A stretch of 6,446 bases of DNA from CAXGUU01 sp964012875 (lineage in GTDB: Bacteria > Pseudomonadota > Gammaproteobacteria > Ga0077536), in assembly GCA_964012875.1 (NCBI GenBank), contig CAXGUU010000195.1:1-6446 (forward strand). The letters are read 5' to 3'. The notes beneath the pieces were generated by a model. The model was not told where the DNA came from, made no database searches, and saw nothing but the letters and a program-made list of their open reading frames with translations. The translations under genes were made by a program, and so were the position numbers. The stretch's first letter is position 1, and every line of letters starts with the position of its first letter. Shown piece after piece: positions 1-6,396 of the stretch.

Positions 1-175
1 TGAAACGATAGGCGTTCCGTCCTATGCCAGCACCCGACATGCCGAGTGGCCGGGTCGCGACCTGTCGCCAGGGTGCCGCGAGGTGCTCACGGCGTGACGC
101 ATAGACGGTGTAAACGATCGCAATCGCAATCAATGCGAAGAACAAGACATCGGTTTTGAGCAGGATCCAGTTCAC
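1..175 (-). CDS. DppC-type peptide ABC transporter permease, N-terminal fragment (cut by window edge)
   Basis: This is the start of a second inner-membrane permease of a peptide-type ABC importer; 58 codons are visible and the rest lies beyond the left edge. The reading begins at a GTG (175-173) giving (M)NWILLKTDVLFF, followed by a hydrophobic stretch at about residues 9-25 (one membrane helix) and a basic, cytoplasmic-looking segment with REHLAAPWRQV near residues 34-44. From memory, an extended N-terminus of this kind precedes the core domain in DppC-like permeases of gammaproteobacteria. The GTG was chosen because no ATG is seen in frame nearby and the peptide starting there looks like a family N-terminus. 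It lies 22 bases after the stop of the first permease, in the same direction, so the two are almost certainly co-transcribed. No strong Shine-Dalgarno is seen in that gap, so translational coupling is likely. The DppC assignment rests on position and N-terminal character, because the EAA loop lies outside the window. Confidence 0.8.
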   Translation of the reverse strand, partial: MNWILLKTDVLFFALIAIAIVYTVYASRREHLAAPWRQVATRPLGMSGAGIGRNAYRF

Positions 176-197
176 GTCGGTTTGCCGGCTACCGTGT

Positions 198-1175
198 TCA
201 ACTGAGCCTGACGCGCGGGTCGACCAGGGTGTATGAGATGTCCGTCAAAATCAGGCCGATGATGTAAAGCACCGATCCCAGGAACACCATCGCGCGCACG
301 ATGGCGAAATCCTGCGCCTGTATGGCTTCGATGGTATAGCTGCCCAATCCGGGGATACCAAAAAACGCTTCCATGATCAGGCTGCCCAGAAACAAGCCTG
401 GAATAATGACAACGACGCCGGTCAAAATCGGAATCAGCGCATTTCTTAGTACGTGCACATACAAGACCACTTTCTCTGATAATCCTTTCGCCCTTGCCGT
501 CCTGACATAATCGCGATTGATTTCTTCCAGAAAAATGGTCCGGTACCAGCGGGTGCCATATCCCAGACCACTAATGACGCCTACCATGACCGGCAGCACG
601 ACAAATTTGGCCGCAGTAATCCCACTGTCAAAGCCGGAGATCGGCACGATCCGTAGCAGTTTCCCAATCAGATACTGCCCACCGATGATGTAGAACATGC
701 CGGAGATCGACATCATTGCAACGCAGATCACGACCGCCCAGCCATCAATATACGTGCCGCGAAAAAAGGCAATCACCAGGGCCAGGGTGATAGTGAGCAG
801 CAGGCTTACGATAAAAACCGGGACGGTGATCGCAAGACTCGCCCACATACGCTGCGAGATGTCATAGCCGATATCCCGACCGCTGTCTGATTGACCGAAG
901 TCGAACAGGAACAGGCGCAAGGTATTGCGATAAAAAATCGTATCGGCAACTTTTTCTCCCCCGTCGGCCGTGGCATTCCAGAGAATGGGTTTGTCATAAC
1001 CATGATCGTGCTTCCATTTATCAATGGCCTCCGGCGTGACATGCTTATTGCCCAGATGGAGCCGCGCCATGTCGTCCGGCGAGTTGACGACAAAAAAGAG
1101 CACGAAGGTAATCACATTGACACCGAGCAGGATCGGGATGGCATAGGATAGCCGCCGGATGATGTAGGCAATCAT
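198..1175 (-). CDS. DppB/OppB-type peptide ABC transporter permease
   Basis: This 325-residue inner-membrane protein would form half of the translocation pore of a dipeptide/oligopeptide-family importer. It begins MIAYIIRRLSYAIPILLGV, the usual DppB start: a short cytoplasmic head, then a first membrane helix (about 9-30). A periplasmic N-terminal domain (about 31-110) follows, then five further hydrophobic segments (about 113-137, 145-168, 190-206, 246-268, 294-314). The EAA loop that contacts the ATPase is clear at 222-249 (DYVRTARAKGLSEKVVLYVH, then VLRNALIP). The C-terminus DPRVRLS is also typical. An open frame extends 80 codons upstream, but that part is antisense-like and overlaps the binding-protein gene. 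The ATG at 1175 matches the family start and overlaps the upstream stop as ATGA, indicating translational coupling. Length is normal for DppB (about 310-340). The exact substrate cannot be read from the permease. Confidence 0.93.
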   Translation of the reverse strand: MIAYIIRRLSYAIPILLGVNVITFVLFFVVNSPDDMARLHLGNKHVTPEAIDKWKHDHGYDKPILWNATADGGEKVADTIFYRNTLRLFLFDFGQSDSGRDIGYDISQRMWASLAITVPVFIVSLLLTITLALVIAFFRGTYIDGWAVVICVAMMSISGMFYIIGGQYLIGKLLRIVPISGFDSGITAAKFVVLPVMVGVISGLGYGTRWYRTIFLEEINRDYVRTARAKGLSEKVVLYVHVLRNALIPILTGVVVIIPGLFLGSLIMEAFFGIPGLGSYTIEAIQAQDFAIVRAMVFLGSVLYIIGLILTDISYTLVDPRVRLS

Positions 1176-3322
1176 CTCAGTGATGCTCGCTGGCGTGCCG
1201 CGTAGGTTCGCCATGCCGGTATTGCACTCGCAACCAACACCACGACCAGCACAGTCAACGGCCACAACACGGGGCGATTCCATGCCAGACGCCGATCTTT
1301 GCGCTGGACGGCATTGACGACCTTGTATTTCAGGGTGTTCCTCGCCATCAGGTTCGGTTTGGCGTTGCCGTACCAATCGTGGAACAGGGTGTAACCCGTG
1401 GGGTGGTAACCCCACACCCAGGGCGCATCGCGTCTGAGTATTTCCACCATCTGATCGACGATACGCTGGCGCTCCGATCCATCCGACATCGAACGCATTT
1501 TTACGAACAATTCGTCATAGGCGGCATTTTGATAGTTCACCGCGTTCTCCCCCTGCGAAACGATCTTGGCGTTCGGACCGTAGAGGAGAAACATGAAATT
1601 TTCCGGATCGGGATAGTCGGCATTCCAGCCCCAGCGAAAAATCTGCGCCGTGCCTTTGCGGACTTTCTCCTGAAAGCGATTGTAATCAGTTGCGCGCACA
1701 ACCAGCTGCACGCCCAGCTTTTCGAACTGTTTCCGGTACCAGTTCAACAAAGCCTTGCTGCCCGGACCGCCACTGACGGTATCGTAATAGAGTGTCAACG
1801 GCTTCCCCGTCTGCGCATCAATACCGTCCGCATAACCCGCTTCAGCCATTAAGGCCCGCGCCTCTTCAATCGACCGTCGACGCTCCTTGCCGTCGCGCCA
1901 CGTGTAGACATACGGATTAAGGCCATCTTCGCCAGCCACGTGCCCGAAAATTCCTGGCGGTATTGGTCCCTGCGCCGGAATTCCCCGGCCGTTGGCGAAT
2001 ATTGAAATCAACTCCTCATAATCGACCGCAATCGAGATTGCGCGGCGTAGCAATCTCGCTCCGTCTGAGTTACCGCCGACCACGGCATCGCTCATGTTGA
2101 AGCCCATGTACCCGATAGAAGTCTGCACAGCCGTCACGAGGCGAATACCGCGCTCACGCATCTCGTCGGTCAGCTGCGCTTCGCCCTGAGAGTTGAACTG
2201 CACCGCCTGGTCAAAGCTGTCGGAAATGATGGCGGAAGCATCGTAGTAGCCCTGCAGAAACTTGGTCCAGGCAGGAATCGCTTCCTTTTCCAGACTGTAA
2301 TAAGCAACGTCGATAAACGGCATCATTTCACCCGCACGGTCAAGCAACCCCGCGGCCCTGTCTTCCTGGGTGCCTTCGGCCGGATAAGGTTCACCGCGAA
2401 AATTCGGGTTGCGCGCAAGAACCATGCGGCGATTCGGATTGTTTTCAACCAACATATACGGCCCGGTGCCCACCGGGTACCAGTCGAGCGAAATATTTTT
2501 CTCCTTCATGCCCGGTTGGCTGTAAAAAGCATCCGCCTCCCATGGCACTGGCGCGAAAAATGGCATCGCCAGCCAGAAACGGAATTGCGGATATTTTTGC
2601 GACAGTCTGATCTCGTAGGTATAGCGATCGATAACCCGCGCGCCTTCGAATTCATACTTGCGGAGGTCGACAAAACCGGTCGTGTCGCCTTCCGCTGCCC
2701 GGACTGCCGCGGCGAACTCAGCGAACCCCTTGATGTATTTCCCCATGAGACCCGCGACCGGTGAATGCAGGCGCGGATGGACCAGGCGTTTGATCTGATA
2801 CACGTAGTCGGCAGCGATCAATTCGCGACTACCCGTCGACTCGAAATCAGCGAGCGTCGCCCGGCCCTGGAGGTCGCGCGGCGTTAAGTCATGATAGACC
2901 AGTTCCCCATTCAACTCGGCGAACGCCGGGTGCGGCTGGTACCGAATGCCTTTCTGAATTTCGATTCGATAAACCGCCTCGGCAACCTGGCCACGCGGGG
3001 CATCGTCGGGAAGGGCTTTACCAGCCGCATCGTAATAGCGCGCGTGTGGCAGTGATCGCGCCGTTAAAGGGATCAGCTCATACGGGCGCTTCAGAAAATG
3101 GTACTGGACGACAGGTTCATATATCTGGGCATTGAAACGAGCTTCGTTTTCGCTGTAGGACGAGACCGGATCGAGATGTTTCGGCCGTTCAGCAAAGGAA
3201 TCGTAATAGACAATCCTGTCTTCGTCCGTAGCACGGTAGGGACTGTTCCACGGTGACTCAGAACAAGCACTCAGGCACGAAATCAACAACAGAATGCGCC
3301 AACACGCGCGAAGTTTATTCAT
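1172..3322 (-). CDS. Large peptide-type ABC solute-binding lipoprotein (SBP family 5) with C-terminal membrane helix
   Basis: This 716-residue envelope protein would capture the substrate for the downstream permeases. The N-terminus MNKLRACWRILLLISCLSAC is a lipoprotein signal: basic head, hydrophobic core, lipobox LSAC with Cys20 as the probable lipidated residue. Ser at +2 means there is no Asp retention signal. Cys16 (LISC) is a weaker alternative. SBP family 5 traits follow: a domain start with IYEPVVQYHFLKRPYELIPL (67-86), YPVGTGPYMLVENNPNRRMV (282-301) followed by LARNPNFRG, the LLRRAISIAVDYEELI hinge (424-439), and GWNADYPDPENFMFLLYG (565-582). Family members are usually about 500-600 residues, so this one is long. 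Residues 684-703 (PVLWPLTVLVVVLVASAIPA) form a convincing membrane helix with a basic tail. The frame is open to 3550, but that extension runs antisense through fabI; ATG 3322 gives the signal peptide. No strong Shine-Dalgarno precedes it. Substrate is likely a peptide or peptide-like compound, as inferred for the NppA/YejA/DppA group. Confidence 0.9.
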   Translation of the reverse strand: MNKLRACWRILLLISCLSACSESPWNSPYRATDEDRIVYYDSFAERPKHLDPVSSYSENEARFNAQIYEPVVQYHFLKRPYELIPLTARSLPHARYYDAAGKALPDDAPRGQVAEAVYRIEIQKGIRYQPHPAFAELNGELVYHDLTPRDLQGRATLADFESTGSRELIAADYVYQIKRLVHPRLHSPVAGLMGKYIKGFAEFAAAVRAAEGDTTGFVDLRKYEFEGARVIDRYTYEIRLSQKYPQFRFWLAMPFFAPVPWEADAFYSQPGMKEKNISLDWYPVGTGPYMLVENNPNRRMVLARNPNFRGEPYPAEGTQEDRAAGLLDRAGEMMPFIDVAYYSLEKEAIPAWTKFLQGYYDASAIISDSFDQAVQFNSQGEAQLTDEMRERGIRLVTAVQTSIGYMGFNMSDAVVGGNSDGARLLRRAISIAVDYEELISIFANGRGIPAQGPIPPGIFGHVAGEDGLNPYVYTWRDGKERRRSIEEARALMAEAGYADGIDAQTGKPLTLYYDTVSGGPGSKALLNWYRKQFEKLGVQLVVRATDYNRFQEKVRKGTAQIFRWGWNADYPDPENFMFLLYGPNAKIVSQGENAVNYQNAAYDELFVKMRSMSDGSERQRIVDQMVEILRRDAPWVWGYHPTGYTLFHDWYGNAKPNLMARNTLKYKVVNAVQRKDRRLAWNRPVLWPLTVLVVVLVASAIPAWRTYAARQRASLR

Positions 3323-3389
3323 GCACAAACAGATGGCATCAGAAGCGTTCAGTCGACAGTCAATGGGCCGGGTCGTGGCACCTCCCCGG

Positions 3390-3417
3390 ATTATAAACTC
3401 GGACCATACACTGTACA
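3390..3417 (-). promoter_or_regulatory. Candidate sigma-70 promoter of the ABC importer operon
   Basis: On the minus strand there is a perfect TATAAT -10 box (3395-3390). A TGTACA sequence (3417-3412) sits 16 bases upstream and matches four of six positions of the -35 consensus. The -10 is followed by a GC-rich CCGGGG stretch. Transcription would start near 3383, leaving a leader of about 60 bases before the lipoprotein start at 3322. The box is read directly; its activity is inference. Confidence 0.55.
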
Positions 3418-3419
3418 CT
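3391..3419 (+). promoter_or_regulatory. Weak candidate promoter for fabI, overlapping the divergent promoter
   Basis: On the plus strand TACACT (3414-3419) could serve as a -10 box. TTATAA (3391-3396), 17 bases upstream, is a poor -35 (three of six matches). A second TACACT lies at 3407-3412. Transcription would begin near 3426, leaving a leader of about 42 bases. The candidate lies on top of the importer promoter on the other strand, so the two could compete for polymerase. Neither box is strong, so the assignment is tentative. Confidence 0.3.
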
Positions 3420-3444
3420 CCCAACGGATAAACCGAAGTACAGT
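3410..3444. repeat. Inverted repeat in the divergent promoter region, possible operator
   Basis: ACTGTAC (3410-3416) and GTACAGT (3438-3444) form a perfect 7-base inverted repeat separated by 21 bases. The left arm overlaps the -35 of the importer promoter and the candidate -10 of fabI. The right arm ends just before the fabI Shine-Dalgarno. The placement suits a regulator site, but it does not resemble the FadR or FabR sites I know from E. coli, and no regulator gene is in view. Confidence 0.3.
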
Positions 3445-3450
3445 TCCCGC

Positions 3451-3457
3451 AGGGAGG
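3451..3457 (+). promoter_or_regulatory. fabI ribosome binding site
   Basis: AGGGAGG lies 10 bases before the ATG at 3468 and is the strongest Shine-Dalgarno in the window, so it fixes the fabI start. The preceding bases TCCC-GCA-GGGA (3445-3455) could fold into a small 4-pair hairpin covering part of it, a weak hint of tuned initiation. Confidence 0.75.
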
Positions 3458-3467
3458 CACACATCGA

Positions 3468-4250
3468 ATGGGCATTCTCGAAGGCAAGCGCGCCTTGATT
3501 TTTGGCGTCGCGAGTAACAAATCGATTGCCTGGGGCGTTGCGCAGGCCATGCGCCGCGAAGGCGCCGAATTAGCCCTGACCTACCAGAATGAAAGGCTGC
3601 AGTCGCGGGTTGAGGATTTCGCTGCCGAGCTCGACTCCGAAATCACTGTCCAATGTGATGTTGAAAGCGACGACGAAATCCAAAACGCCTTCGACCACCT
3701 CGACGACTATTGGGATCATTTCGACATCCTGGTGCACTCCCTCGCCTACGCGCCGCGGGAGGCCTTACAGGGTTCATATATGGACAGCGTCACACGGGAA
3801 GGATTCCGCGTCGCCCACGAAATCAGCTCGTATAGTTTCGCGGCTCTTGGCAATGCTGCCCGGCCGTTCATGAAAGGCCGCCAGGGTGCGATGATGACGC
3901 TGAGTTACCTCGGTGCGGTTCGCACCATGCCGAGCTACAACATCATGGGATTGGCCAAAGCCAGCCTTGAAGCCAACGTGCGGTACATGGCCGGAAGCCT
4001 CGGTCCCGAGGGCATCCGCGTGAACGCCGTGTCAGCAGGCCCGATTCGCACGCTTGCGGCTTCAGGCGTCAAGGATTTGCGTAAATTCCTGAATTACGTT
4101 GAGAAAACGTCTCCGCTAAGACGTAACGTCACGATCGAGGAAGTCGGTAATGTTGCTGCCTTCCTGTGTTCCGATTTAGCTTCCGCGGTTACCGGAGAAG
4201 TGACTTACGTGGATTGCGGGTTCAGTGTCATGGGCATGGCTGACGTGTAG
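3468..4250 (+). CDS. fabI: Enoyl-[acyl-carrier-protein] reductase (NADH), FabI
   Basis: This cytoplasmic enzyme reduces trans-2-enoyl-ACP to acyl-ACP, the last step of each type II fatty-acid elongation cycle, and is the usual triclosan target. The 260 residues align almost without gaps to E. coli FabI (262). The dinucleotide-binding segment is GVASNKSIAWG (13-23). CDV at 63-65 lies by the adenine. Catalytic Tyr157 and Lys164 lie in YNIMGLAKASLEANVRYM (157-174), with the second tyrosine Tyr147 in SYLGA. The substrate-loop region AGPIRTLAASGVKD (190-203) is intact. It is a short-chain dehydrogenase/reductase with the FabI Tyr-X6-Lys spacing. Residue 93 is Ala (Gly in E. coli), 204 is Leu (Phe203 in E. 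coli) and 250 is Cys (Gly in E. coli). A strong ribosome binding site supports the start. It is transcribed divergently from the importer and converges on ppiD, so it is probably monocistronic. Confidence 0.97.
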   Translation: MGILEGKRALIFGVASNKSIAWGVAQAMRREGAELALTYQNERLQSRVEDFAAELDSEITVQCDVESDDEIQNAFDHLDDYWDHFDILVHSLAYAPREALQGSYMDSVTREGFRVAHEISSYSFAALGNAARPFMKGRQGAMMTLSYLGAVRTMPSYNIMGLAKASLEANVRYMAGSLGPEGIRVNAVSAGPIRTLAASGVKDLRKFLNYVEKTSPLRRNVTIEEVGNVAAFLCSDLASAVTGEVTYVDCGFSVMGMADV

Positions 4251-4264
4251 CGGCGTTCCGTCGT

Positions 4265-4299
4265 AGCCCGGCCAAGTCGTCGTCCCGGTAGCGCGGGCT
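4265..4299. terminator. Weak candidate terminator hairpin between convergent fabI and ppiD
   Basis: AGCCCG (4265-4270) and CGGGCT (4294-4299) can pair across a 23-base GC-rich loop, 14 bases after the fabI stop and directly at the ppiD stop. Neither direction has a run of T after the stem, so this is not a classical intrinsic terminator. It may only act with Rho, or not at all. Confidence 0.25.
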
Positions 4300-6203
4300 C
4301 AGAGATTCTCCGAATGAATCTCAACGTCACTATCGGCACGCAGGGCGTCGACGAATTCTCGCCAGACCACTTCGACGCGCGAATTGATCAGTTCGTTCCT
4401 GACCCCGGCGACATCACTGACCTCGAGCTCTTCCACAGGTGGCGTAACGACGTTGGAAATGCGCATCACTGCGTAATCAGCCTGACCGATCGCTACACCG
4501 CTGAATATCGCCTCCCCAGTTCCCGGCTCGGCACGAAATGCTGCGCGCAGAACAGCACGGTTGACCTTGTCCGATTCACGCGTCGCAGCCAGTGCCTGCT
4601 CCCAGCCGAGACCGGCCTCTGCGATCACGTCGTCAACCGCAACACCGGCACGCATGCGCTCGATAATCTCGTTGCCAGCGGCCTTGGTCAGTGCCGCAAT
4701 ACGCTCCATGCGCAACGAACTCTCGACTTCACCGCGAACATCAGCGAGGTCAGGAATCGACGACGGTTGATGTTCGACAACCCGAATGGCCACAAGGCGG
4801 CCATCAGACAGCTCCACTGGCTCCGCATTGAGACCTTCCAGCAAAACCTCTGGTTCGAACGCCGTAGTCGCAAGCTTTTCGGAAAATTCATCGGCGATAT
4901 CAGCTCTGCTCATCGCTGCCGTACGTTTGGCAACCAACGACAATGAATCGGCGGCGACCTCGAGGCTGTCCGGGAACTCGTATACGAAGTTGGAAAACTG
5001 TTCAGCCTGTTCAAAAAAGAGCTTCTGCGCTTCGGCTTCGCGATAAGCGGCCTCGACGTCGCTACGCGCCTGTTCGAAGGTTTTGGTACCGCCAGGTTTG
5101 ATCTCTTTCAACTTGATGATGTGATAGCCAAACCGCGTACGAATCGGCTCCGAAATTTCGTCGATTTGGAGCGTAAAAGCGGCCTCTTCAAACTCCGGTG
5201 CCATTGCACCGCGCGGGAAAAAACCTGTTTCACCGCCGTCCGCGCTGGAACCAACATCGTCGGAAATTTCCTGGGCGAGCGTTTCGAACGACTCACCATC
5301 ACGAGCCCGTTCAAGCGCCGCGCTGATCTTTTCCAGTGCGCTGGCCGCTTCTTGGTCCGACGCCGATTGCGCCAGGTGGACCAGTATGTGATTCGCGTTG
5401 CGTTCTTCCTCGACGGTGTAACTGGCCTTGTTCAAGTCGTAGTGCTGCTGCAGCGATGCCTCGTCGACCTGAACCTCAGGGCGCAACTTTGCGGCCGAAA
5501 TCTCAAGGTACTCGAGCGTGACCTGTTCGTCGGAGCGATAGGCTTCCCGGTTCGCCTCGAAATAATCCCCGAGTTCCTTATCGCTTAGCACAACCTGATC
5601 TTCATACTCGCCAGCGGGGATGATGGCGTAGCCGATGTCGCGTTTCTGACTTCTGAGCTGCTCTACGAAGGTTGCTTCCTCCGCGGTAACGAATTCAGAC
5701 GCCGCCACACCCGCCCGCAACTGTGCCCGCGCCATATCTTCTCGCAATTTCAGTTCGAACCCGGCCTGAGACAGTCCAAGCAGCGGGACGCGTTGTTCGT
5801 AAATTGCTCGCGAAAATCCGTTCTCGTCTTGAAACGAAGGGATCTCCTGCAATTGCCGTGCAACCTGAACATCACCAATCCGGATGCGGGCGTCGTCAAT
5901 GACCCCGATCAGCACGCGCTCGTTGATCAATTCGTCCAGCGCACGCTGCCTGATTTCCGGGCTGTCCCATGCGTTCGCGTCGAAAGAATCACCGAGAACC
6001 GATTGCGCCTGCCGGCGAAAGCGCTGCAGGCTGTCCTGAAATTCGCTGAGCAGAATTTCATCACCGTCGGCTTCGGCGACGACCACTTGACCTCCGGCAT
6101 CCACGTAACTTTGAATGCCCCACAGGGCAAATGTCAGAGAAATAAGGAAAACAATGACGCCGACGATAAGGCCTTGCGAGCGATCGCGTATAGATTGCAG
6201 CAT
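4299..6203 (-). CDS. ppiD: PpiD-type membrane-anchored periplasmic chaperone / peptidyl-prolyl isomerase
   Basis: This 634-residue protein is probably anchored in the inner membrane with its bulk in the periplasm, where PpiD helps newly exported polypeptides fold near the Sec translocon. Order of parts: a short cytoplasmic head MLQSIRDRSQG, one membrane helix (about 11-31), a SurA-like N-terminal chaperone domain (about 40-240), a parvulin domain (about 266-367) and a helical C-terminal region similar to other PpiD proteins. The parvulin signature is well kept: NANHILVHL (269-277), GGETGFFPRGAMAPEFEEAA (323-342), then the closing FGYHIIKLKEI (358-368). Length matches E. coli PpiD (about 623). 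The ATG at 6203 is chosen because the head before the helix is the family start; no strong Shine-Dalgarno is seen. It follows tRNA-Asp in the same direction and converges on fabI with 48 bases between stops. Confidence 0.94.
   Translation of the reverse strand: MLQSIRDRSQGLIVGVIVFLISLTFALWGIQSYVDAGGQVVVAEADGDEILLSEFQDSLQRFRRQAQSVLGDSFDANAWDSPEIRQRALDELINERVLIGVIDDARIRIGDVQVARQLQEIPSFQDENGFSRAIYEQRVPLLGLSQAGFELKLREDMARAQLRAGVAASEFVTAEEATFVEQLRSQKRDIGYAIIPAGEYEDQVVLSDKELGDYFEANREAYRSDEQVTLEYLEISAAKLRPEVQVDEASLQQHYDLNKASYTVEEERNANHILVHLAQSASDQEAASALEKISAALERARDGESFETLAQEISDDVGSSADGGETGFFPRGAMAPEFEEAAFTLQIDEISEPIRTRFGYHIIKLKEIKPGGTKTFEQARSDVEAAYREAEAQKLFFEQAEQFSNFVYEFPDSLEVAADSLSLVAKRTAAMSRADIADEFSEKLATTAFEPEVLLEGLNAEPVELSDGRLVAIRVVEHQPSSIPDLADVRGEVESSLRMERIAALTKAAGNEIIERMRAGVAVDDVIAEAGLGWEQALAATRESDKVNRAVLRAAFRAEPGTGEAIFSGVAIGQADYAVMRISNVVTPPVEELEVSDVAGVRNELINSRVEVVWREFVDALRADSDVEIHSENL
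4302..4322. repeat. Small inverted repeat inside the 3' end of ppiD
   Basis: GAGATTC (4302-4308) and GAATCTC (4316-4322) are a perfect 7-base inverted repeat around a 7-base loop. It falls in the last codons of ppiD and 51 bases past the fabI stop. It could form a stem at the 3' end of either transcript. There is no T-run beside it, and its coding location means chance cannot be excluded. Confidence 0.3.
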
Positions 6204-6393
6204 CTTGTGAATACGATCCGGGTTGTTAGCGTTGGCGGCGCCGGCCGCGGGAAATACTGGTAGGATTGGCTAGATCTCGCACACTCAGTGCGACACGACG
6301 CCCTGCTACGACACACCAATAAGCAAATCGCACTTCCCATCGAAGTACGCCTGGCTTGTGCGATAGTCTGGTAACCATTCCCGTAAAAGAGAA
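6204..6393. other. Non-coding leader between tRNA-Asp and ppiD
   Basis: No credible gene is seen in these 190 bases. On the minus strand I find no convincing -35/-10 pair for ppiD and no terminator with a T-run after the tRNA, so read-through from the tRNA transcript is possible. It holds a GC-rich hairpin, GCGGC-GCCG-GCCGC (6235-6248), 31 bases before the ppiD start, and the alternating TCGCAC/GTGCGA hexamers listed separately. Confidence 0.5.
6277..6364. repeat. Four alternating copies of TCGCAC/GTGCGA upstream of ppiD
   Basis: The hexamer occurs as TCGCAC at 6277-6282, GTGCGA at 6288-6293, TCGCAC at 6328-6333 and GTGCGA at 6358-6363. The first two form a perfect 6-pair hairpin with a 5-base loop. 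The outer two extend to 7 pairs (ATCGCAC / GTGCGAT, 6327-6364) across 24 bases. They could be protein-binding half-sites or folded RNA in the ppiD leader. Confidence 0.4.
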
Positions 6394-6396
6394 TGG
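6375..6396 (-). other. Hairpin abutting the tRNA-Asp 3' end
   Basis: Read on the minus strand, CCATTCTC-TTTTAC-GGGAATGG folds into an 8-pair stem with one G-U pair and a 6-base loop. Its first three bases are the encoded CCA of the tRNA. It may be a tRNA 3' trailer structure met by processing nucleases. It lacks a following T-run, so a terminator is unlikely. Confidence 0.3.

Noticed and set aside
11..21. 11-base word GGCGTTCCGTC repeated at 4252-4262
   Set aside because: A few matches of this length are expected by chance in 6.4 kb; flanks do not match.
1176..1415. 80-codon upstream extension of the first permease
   Set aside because: It overlaps the binding-protein gene in another frame and reads as low-complexity shadow sequence; MIAYIIRRL at 1175 is the family start with an ATGA overlap.
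1379..1852. Plus-strand open frame of 157 codons opposite the binding protein
   Set aside because: Shadow of the GC-rich coding strand; no recognisable domain and no ribosome site.
3368..3389. CCGGG/CCCGG inverted repeat near the importer promoter
   Set aside because: Only five pairs across a 12-base loop and largely upstream of the likely start site, so it would not be fully transcribed.
3323..3550. Upstream extension of the binding-protein frame to an ATG at 3550
   Set aside because: It runs antisense through the start of fabI and the divergent promoters, has no signal peptide, and the ATG at 3322 gives a textbook lipoprotein signal.
4314..4946. Plus-strand open frame of 210 codons opposite ppiD
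   Set aside because: Antisense to a well-supported gene, with a composition typical of a shadow frame and no family resemblance.
5121..5588. Plus-strand open frame of 155 codons opposite ppiD
   Set aside because: Antisense to the conserved parvulin region; its codon pattern follows from that gene.
5793..6263. Plus-strand open frame of 156 codons spanning the ppiD start and leader
   Set aside because: Mostly antisense to the ppiD N-terminus; the protein resembles no family I know.
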